Shown: one piece after another, positions 5,380 to 8,699 of the stretch
Position numbering within the stretch: the stretch's first letter is position 1
How the letters are laid out: every line of letters begins with the position of its first letter
DNA from: JBIOJB01 sp044450465
GTDB taxonomy: Bacteria > Chloroflexota > Dormibacteria > Dormibacterales > Dormibacteraceae
Assembly: GCA_044450465.1 (NCBI GenBank)
Contig: JBIOJB010000117.1
Span: 1-8,699, forward strand
Direction of reading: 5' to 3'
Length of the DNA: 8,699 nucleotides
Notes under the pieces: generated by a model
Database searches by the model: none
Told to the model about the DNA's origin: nothing
Seen by the model: only the letters and a program-made list of their open reading frames with translations
Position numbers and translations under genes: made by a program

Positions 5380-6981
5380 ATGCGGCGAGCAGCAGTCGTG
5401 CTGTGTGTCCTAATCACTGCCTGCACGAGTCAGACGACAGCTGGCCATGCGAGCTCGGCCCGCACATCGTCACCTACGGGCAACGCCAGCGCAGGGGCGC
5501 CCGTGGCACCTCGGCTGGATCGCGCAGGCCTCGCATACGACGCCGTCAATGGTGACCTAGTTCTGTTCGGCGCAGTCGATTCCCAAGCCGCCTACCCTGC
5601 CTCAGGCGGCCCACCGCCCCCGGGCACCGTAACCGCGGAGACATGGACCTGGCGAAATGGTGTCTGGAGTCGGCACGCGCCGTCGGTGAGTCCGCCGCCG
5701 AGAACTTCTGCCGGCATGGCTTACGACGAGGCGCATCACCAAGTGGTTCTGTTTGGTGGCCAGAACGCGGTAGAGCCCGTGCCAGGCCAAGGCTTGCCGG
5801 CGATGCAAGACACCTGGACCTGGGATGGCAGCACCTGGACACAACAGAATCTGGCAGTCGCTCCACCAGCCGCTGTTGGGCCTATGCTCGCGTACGATCC
5901 GAAGCTCGGTAAGGTGGTGGCTCTGGTCACGCCGGCCATAGGCGACAACCCGGGCGTACAGACCTGGGCATGGGACGGCCGCACCTGGATGCAACTTCAT
6001 ACATCCCTGGATGTGCTTGGACCCCGGTACGGCGAGATGGCTTATGACGCAGCCCATGGCTCGCTGGTGGTGTTCGGGGGTCAAGCGACTTGCACTGCTC
6101 CTGGTCAGTGCTCGGTCGATCCGGACACGTGGACGTTCGATGGCGCTGCCTGGACTCGCCATTCAGGAGTTTCGACGAGGCCGCCCGCTCGTGGGGGGGC
6201 CGCGATGGCCACTGACCCAGCGACCGGACTGGTGGTGATGTTTGGAGGTGGCCCCAGCACTAGCTTTTCCTTTTTCGGCGATACGTGGAGCTGGGACGGC
6301 AACGCCTGGACGCAACTCAATCCCGCGGTGTCGCCCTGGGCGCGCGCCGGTGCAATCGCCGTTTCTGACCCGGTCGATAAGCAGCTGCTTCTGTATGGCG
6401 GCGGGTGGAGTACCCAGAACTCCGGGTCGGAATTCTTCGACCTTTGGGCTTGGGCCAATGGATCGTGGACCCTAATCCAACCCACGACGACCGATGCGCC
6501 ACCCGGCGAAAGGGACGCGATATTGAAGGCGGCGCTGCCGACGTTGTCGGCCGCGAGCGCTGCCCGCCTTGGAATTCCCCAGTGCTCGGGAACTCCCGCA
6601 CCTTGCATGTCCATTCACCGCCAGCCGCAGCTTGCCGATAACGCGGCCTACGTGGTGTTCGACCTGAATCCGACGCAGGGCGCGAACGCCCAGTGCGTCT
6701 CGTATGTCAGCCGGGATTGGCGCTGGGGCTCGTGGGGCTTGATTGGGATCATCTGCGGTCCGATTGGTGGGCGCATGCCGCAGCTCGGTGCCCACGCGCA
6801 AGTCGCAGTGACTGGATGCGCCAACGTGCGGACAGTCCCCGAGATCGGCCAGGTGGTCAGCTGTCTTGCGAATGGGACGCCGGTCACCATCGATGATGGC
6901 CCGGTTGCGGTGTTCGGCAACCTCTGGTGGCACCTGGAAGGTAGGGGCTGGATGGCGCACCAGTTGTTGGTTCCAGGCTAA
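5380..6981 (+). CDS. Kelch-repeat lipoprotein with C-terminal SH3-like domain
   Basis: The 533-residue product opens with a short lipoprotein signal: a basic N-terminus, a hydrophobic core and the lipobox ITAC, with C15 as the lipidated residue. A Ser/Thr/Ala-rich linker (about 16-45) follows. From about 47 to 370 there are six kelch-like repeats, each with a pattern such as AYDxxxxxVVLFGG, then DTWTWDGxxWTQ. They predict a six-bladed beta-propeller outside the membrane. A unique stretch with cysteines follows (about 375-465). The end (about 470-533) looks like a bacterial SH3 domain, with NVRTVPEIGQVV, a Gly-Thr-Pro-Val turn and WWHLEGRGWMAHQLL. SH3b modules often bind cell wall or peptides, so the protein may bridge envelope and ligand. 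No ribosome site lies close to ATG 5380 (GGAGG is 24 bases away), but the lipobox fixes the start well. No enzyme motif is seen. Confidence 0.85.
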   Translation: MRRAAVVLCVLITACTSQTTAGHASSARTSSPTGNASAGAPVAPRLDRAGLAYDAVNGDLVLFGAVDSQAAYPASGGPPPPGTVTAETWTWRNGVWSRHAPSVSPPPRTSAGMAYDEAHHQVVLFGGQNAVEPVPGQGLPAMQDTWTWDGSTWTQQNLAVAPPAAVGPMLAYDPKLGKVVALVTPAIGDNPGVQTWAWDGRTWMQLHTSLDVLGPRYGEMAYDAAHGSLVVFGGQATCTAPGQCSVDPDTWTFDGAAWTRHSGVSTRPPARGGAAMATDPATGLVVMFGGGPSTSFSFFGDTWSWDGNAWTQLNPAVSPWARAGAIAVSDPVDKQLLLYGGGWSTQNSGSEFFDLWAWANGSWTLIQPTTTDAPPGERDAILKAALPTLSAASAARLGIPQCSGTPAPCMSIHRQPQLADNAAYVVFDLNPTQGANAQCVSYVSRDWRWGSWGLIGIICGPIGGRMPQLGAHAQVAVTGCANVRTVPEIGQVVSCLANGTPVTIDDGPVAVFGNLWWHLEGRGWMAHQLLVPG

Positions 6982-6992
6982 GGCGAACAGCT

Positions 6993-7010
6993 CCCAGAGC
7001 GATTTCTGGG
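6993..7010 (+). terminator. Hairpin after the kelch gene
   Basis: CCCAGA (6993-6998) pairs with TCTGGG (7005-7010) around a six-base loop, 11 bases after the stop codon. No T-run follows, so a simple intrinsic terminator is not complete; position is the main support. Confidence 0.35.
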
Positions 7011-7086
7011 TCAGCGAGCGACTAGATTCGGTACACACGGCTGAGAAGTCACTGCGTCCCGAGTAGAGGCTTTGTGGTAGGTGAAT

Positions 7087-7098
7087 GAGTTAAGAGAC
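7087..7098 (+). promoter_or_regulatory. Candidate integrase arm site, right end
   Basis: This is the second copy of GAGTTAAGAGAC, identical to 472-483 and in the same orientation, 60 bp inside the right attachment repeat. The surrounding bases differ, so the 12-mer stands out as the shared part of the two ends. Confidence 0.35.
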
Positions 7099-7121
7099 TT
7101 GCGTCCGGTTGGGGTGGTCGC

Positions 7122-7158
7122 GCTAAGATCGAGCCGAATACGGTAGGCCGACGGGTCC
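7122..7158 (+). repeat. Right-end sequence of the element, copied at 7492-7528
   Basis: These last 37 bp before the right attachment repeat match 7492-7528 at 35 of 37 positions (differences at 7133 and 7149). Identity continues into the attachment repeat up to 7173/7543. The copy is the right end of the 370-bp mini-element, showing that both units share the same terminal sequence. Confidence 0.85.
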
Positions 7159-7213
7159 GGTTTGGGACCAGGAGACCGCGAGTTCAAATCTCGCCCGCCC
7201 GACCATCACGTTT
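7159..7213 (+). repeat. Right attachment repeat of the element (partial tRNA-Pro 3' half)
   Basis: Exact copy of 318-372. It contains the tRNA from the anticodon stem to CCA but lacks the acceptor 5' strand and D arm, so it is not a tRNA gene. It is both the right border of the 6.84-kb element and the left border of the mini-element. Confidence 0.88.
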
Positions 7214-7312
7214 TGAGACGCTGAGAACGGCCGATTTCGATCTCATTTCGACCGTTTGGGAAGGCATTGGGCGCGGGGTTGGAACGGCTGTGGAAAACCC
7301 CTGGAACATGCC

Positions 7313-7324
7313 GAGTTAAGAGAC
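7313..7324 (+). promoter_or_regulatory. Third copy of the arm-like 12-mer, in the mini-element
   Basis: GAGTTAAGAGAC again, at exactly the position equivalent to 472-483. The mini-element keeps the left copy only; its short right end does not reach the region where the full element has its second copy. Confidence 0.35.
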
Positions 7325-7360
7325 CGGAGGACTGGCCTACCCGTTACAAGGGAGGCCAAT

Positions 7361-7516
7361 TTGGGCGCCGTGAAACGTTCGGTTCGGGTCGTCAGCGACG
7401 GTGGCTTTGCTGTTCCCGTTCGCCGGCAGCCGCCGCTGGTCGTCGGCTACGAGCACTTCCGGCTGGACCGACAGGGTCAGCTGCGTGTCAGGCTAAGATC
7501 GAACCGAATACGGTAG
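7361..7516 (+). pseudogene. Truncated integrase N-terminus in the mini-element
   Basis: Starting at TTG 7361 (ATG in the full copy), the first 41 codons match the integrase at 520 with four amino-acid changes (H6R, L10V, N12S, S14G) and about seven silent changes. The ribosome site AAGGGAGG at 7348-7355 is intact. After GQL the frame enters the fused right end, adds about ten unrelated residues and stops at TAG 7514-7516. The core-binding and catalytic domains are absent, so it cannot be a recombinase. A 51-residue peptide could still be made. Confidence 0.85.
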
Positions 7517-7528
7517 GCAGACGGGTCC

Positions 7529-7575
7529 GGTTTGGGACCAGGAACCGCGAGTTAGAGTCTTGGGCGGCCGGGCCA
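7529..7575 (+). repeat. Third, decayed tRNA-Pro 3' end (outer attachment site)
   Basis: The first 15 bases match the attachment core exactly (GGTTTGGGACCAGGA). Then a base is lost and the T arm and acceptor part are increasingly altered, though the CCA at 7573-7575 is still recognisable and the total length equals 318-364. This is probably the oldest right border: the original tRNA end, displaced by insertion and free to mutate because the incoming element supplied a working end. Confidence 0.7.
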
Positions 7576-7587
7576 CTTGGCTATAAT
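7560..7587 (+). promoter_or_regulatory. Promoter for the toxin-antitoxin pair, leaderless
   Basis: A perfect TATAAT (7582-7587) lies seven bases before the antitoxin ATG at 7595. A weak -35 match, TTGGGC (7560-7565), sits 16 bases upstream. Transcription would begin at or next to the A of the ATG, giving a leaderless message; indeed no Shine-Dalgarno is present. The -35 box falls in the decayed tRNA remnant. Confidence 0.6.
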
Positions 7588-7594
7588 TCTAGCC

Positions 7595-7867
7595 ATGGAA
7601 ACCCTGCCGCTCGCTGACGTCAAGAACCGCTTGTCGGAGGTCGTCGAGAAGGTCGCGAGCCAGCACGACCGCGTGACGATCACACGCAATGGCCGGCCGG
7701 CTGCTGTCCTGGTGAGTCCGGAGGACCTGGAGTCCCTGGAGGAGACTCTCGCGGTCTTGGGGGATTCCAAGGAACTTGCTGCCTTGAAGCGGGGTCTAGC
7801 CGATCTGGACGCCGGGCGCATCGCGACCTTGGAGGATATGAAGGCCGACCTCGCACGACGTGCCTGA
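7595..7867 (+). CDS. Type II antitoxin, Phd/YefM family
   Basis: The 90-residue protein has the family's N-terminal DNA-binding and dimerisation fold, beginning METLPLADVKNRLSEVV. It continues with VTITRNGRPAAVLVSPEDLESLEETL, the usual strand with NGRP and a VLVSPEDxExLE helix. The C-terminal half (about 55-90) is helical and charged and would wrap and neutralise the toxin. Such antitoxins also repress their own promoter, alone and with toxin. ATG 7595 is preferred over an in-frame ATG at 7577, because TATAAT at 7582-7587 would lie inside the longer version. The stop overlaps the toxin start by eight bases, the normal coupled order. The pair sits immediately outside the mini-element's outer attachment remnant. 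Confidence 0.9.
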   Translation: METLPLADVKNRLSEVVEKVASQHDRVTITRNGRPAAVLVSPEDLESLEETLAVLGDSKELAALKRGLADLDAGRIATLEDMKADLARRA

Positions 7868-8132
7868 GCTGTATCAAGTCGTCGTCAGTGCGGAGGCACG
7901 CAAGTCTGTGCGCAGGCTTCCCAAGGAGGTGAATGCCGCGGTGGTGGCGGCTCTCGTCGGACTTGCTTCGGAGCCGCGTGCCGGGAAGTCGCTTGTTGGG
8001 GAGTTGCGCGGCTTGTGGAGCCTGCGTCGCGGCGACTATCGCGTGCTCTACCGAATCAACGACGAAACAAAGCGGGTTGAGGTTGCCCGCATCGGGCATC
8101 GACGCGATGTCTACCGCCACAAAGCGCCGTAA
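7860..8132 (+). CDS. RelE/ParE-family toxin
   Basis: This 90-residue protein would be the toxin of the pair; RelE-type members cut mRNA on the ribosome. It starts at GTG 7860, overlapping the antitoxin by eight bases. The N-terminal strand and two helices (YQVVVSAEARKSVRRLP, then NAAVVAALVGLA) lead to a sheet with LRGLWSLRRGDYRVLYRI and ends in VEVARIGHRRDVY. The pattern W-x-LR-x-GDYR-x-LY near 53-64 and the final HR-x-x-VY near 80-85 are typical. R61, R81 and Y85 are in place as candidate active residues. Length is normal and no damage is visible, so the pair could be active. Confidence 0.9.
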   Translation: MPELYQVVVSAEARKSVRRLPKEVNAAVVAALVGLASEPRAGKSLVGELRGLWSLRRGDYRVLYRINDETKRVEVARIGHRRDVYRHKAP

Positions 8133-8189
8133 GCCCAGTTGGGAGACTGAAACCACGTCATACAGTTGTGACAAAGAGATGCAGAAGGT

Positions 8190-8699
8190 GTGATCCTCCC
8201 GAAAGACCGCGACCCTCGTTTCGTGACGATCCGCCGCGGAGGGACCCTCACCGATTCGGATCACCAGCTCCTCGCCCTGTGGGCGGCATCGTGCGCGGAG
8301 CACGTCCTCGACCGGTTCGAGTCGGCTCGCCCTGATGACCCGCGACCGCGTCAGGCGATTGAGCAGGCCCGCGCCTGGGTGCGCGGCGAGATCACGATGT
8401 CCCGGGCTCGCACTGCGGGCGGCCATGCAATGGCCGCAGCCCGAGACTTGAGCGGGGCAGCACGCCATGCGGCGTACGCTGCCGGCCAGGCGGCGGTCGT
8501 CGCACACGTCGCCGCGCACGAGCTCGGTGCGGCCGCCTACGCGATCAAGGCCGCACGCGCCGCCGCGCCGGAAGGAGAGGGCGAGAGCGCAGGGCGACTC
8601 GAGTGCCGGTGGCAGCGCGACCAGCTGCCGGAGGCGATTCGCGAGCTCGTACTCGACGACCAGCGGTTGCGGAACGACATCTGCTGGTCGGTGTTCGAC
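8190..8699 (+). CDS. Imm-5-like putative immunity protein, partial (runs off window end)
   Basis: An open frame from GTG 8190 continues to the window end, 170 codons so far. The start MILPKDRDPRFVTIRRGGTL and the following DHQLLALWAASCAEHVLDRF, then RQAIEQARAWVRGEI and an Ala/His-rich helical stretch (AARHAAYAAGQAAVVAHVAA), resemble the proteins annotated as putative immunity protein of the Imm-5-like kind. These are all-helical proteins often found as single genes in actinobacteria and relatives. The name is a family label; no partner toxin is visible here, and an immunity role is not shown. AAGG just before the start is too close to be a good ribosome site; GTG 8223 is a possible later start but would lose conserved-looking residues. 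It lies 57 bp after the toxin gene on the same strand. Confidence 0.6.
   Translation, partial: MILPKDRDPRFVTIRRGGTLTDSDHQLLALWAASCAEHVLDRFESARPDDPRPRQAIEQARAWVRGEITMSRARTAGGHAMAAARDLSGAARHAAYAAGQAAVVAHVAAHELGAAAYAIKAARAAAPEGEGESAGRLECRWQRDQLPEAIRELVLDDQRLRNDICWSVFD

Larger units (their letters stand above)
318..7158. mobile_element. Integrative element of about 6.84 kb inserted in tRNA-Pro
   Basis: The segment lies between two perfect 55-bp direct repeats (318-372 and 7159-7213) that contain the 3' half of tRNA-Pro. An integrase gene starts 155 bp inside the left repeat and points inward. Contents in order are integrase, secreted anchored protein, Asp-box propeller (minus strand), repeat array, Rep-like initiator, HTH regulator and kelch lipoprotein. 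The Int-plus-Rep plan recalls actinomycete integrative elements of the pSAM2 kind, which also use a tRNA-Pro. Here, however, no FtsK-like transfer gene, relaxase or clear excisionase is seen. It may be a mobilisable or satellite element, or a reduced one. The boundaries are seen directly; mobility is inferred. Confidence 0.78.
7159..7528. mobile_element. 370-bp mini-element: left end fused to right end
   Basis: Bases 7159-7484 align with 318-643 without net length change, at roughly nine identical bases in ten: attachment core, leader with the arm-like 12-mer (7313-7324), ribosome site and integrase codons 1-41. After seven filler bases (7485-7491) comes a copy of the element's last 37 bp, then a third tRNA-end sequence. 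It thus has both ends of the integrative element and no interior. Substitutions in the coding part are largely synonymous, so its left end came from a related working integrase and not from decay of the neighbour. It may be a non-autonomous element moved by a related integrase, or the scar of a deleted tandem element. Confidence 0.75.

Noticed and set aside
7159..7205. A second tRNA gene at the right end.
   Set aside because: Only the anticodon-to-CCA half is present; there is no matching acceptor 5' strand or D arm upstream, so it cannot fold as a tRNA.
7680..8519. A 279-residue minus-strand frame opposite the toxin-antitoxin and immunity genes.
   Set aside because: It is antisense to three plus-strand genes with recognisable motifs and coupled starts; its own translation shows no domain.

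Overview
The DNA is GC-rich, and its Shine-Dalgarno sites, GTG starts, encoded tRNA CCA end and one apparently leaderless promoter point to a high-GC soil-type bacterium, such as an actinomycete, Chloroflexota or Dormibacterota relative. This is inference from composition and gene style; nothing here fixes the taxon.

Layout. A chromosomal left flank holds the last codons of a nitroreductase-like gene (2-244) and an intact tRNA-Pro(TGG) gene (288-364). An integrative element of about 6.84 kb begins inside that tRNA. Its two ends carry a 55-bp perfect direct repeat (318-372 and 7159-7213) made of the tRNA 3' half plus 8 bases, the classic mark of tyrosine-recombinase insertion at a tRNA. Inside lie a complete integrase (520-1542), a secreted and membrane-anchored protein of unknown role (1545-2186), and a convergent gene for a membrane-anchored seven-motif Asp-box beta-propeller (3398-2229, minus strand). 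A gene-free region with 9-10 bp direct and inverted repeats built on GGGACGT follows. Next come a Rep_trans-like replication initiator (3996-5034) whose frame breaks at an 8-bp tandem repeat, a small XRE-type helix-turn-helix gene (5031-5333), and a large kelch-repeat lipoprotein with a C-terminal SH3-like domain (5380-6981).

The right end is the most unusual part. A second, 370-bp unit follows the element directly (7159-7528). It joins a diverged copy of the element's left end (tRNA half, leader, first 41 integrase codons) to a copy of its last 37 bp, and it is followed by a third, decayed tRNA end (7529-7575). This looks like a non-autonomous, internally deleted relative that used the same integration site, with the full element inserted beside it later.

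Beyond it lie a Phd/YefM-RelE/ParE toxin-antitoxin pair (7595-8132), whose promoter seems to sit in the decayed tRNA remnant, and the start of a gene resembling Imm-5-like putative immunity proteins (8190 to window end).

How the parts may work together: the integrase would insert and excise the element at tRNA-Pro, Rep with the repeat array could copy the excised circle, and the HTH protein could regulate it. The cargo is three exported or surface proteins, two of them beta-propellers of different families. No transfer gene and no recognisable excisionase is visible.
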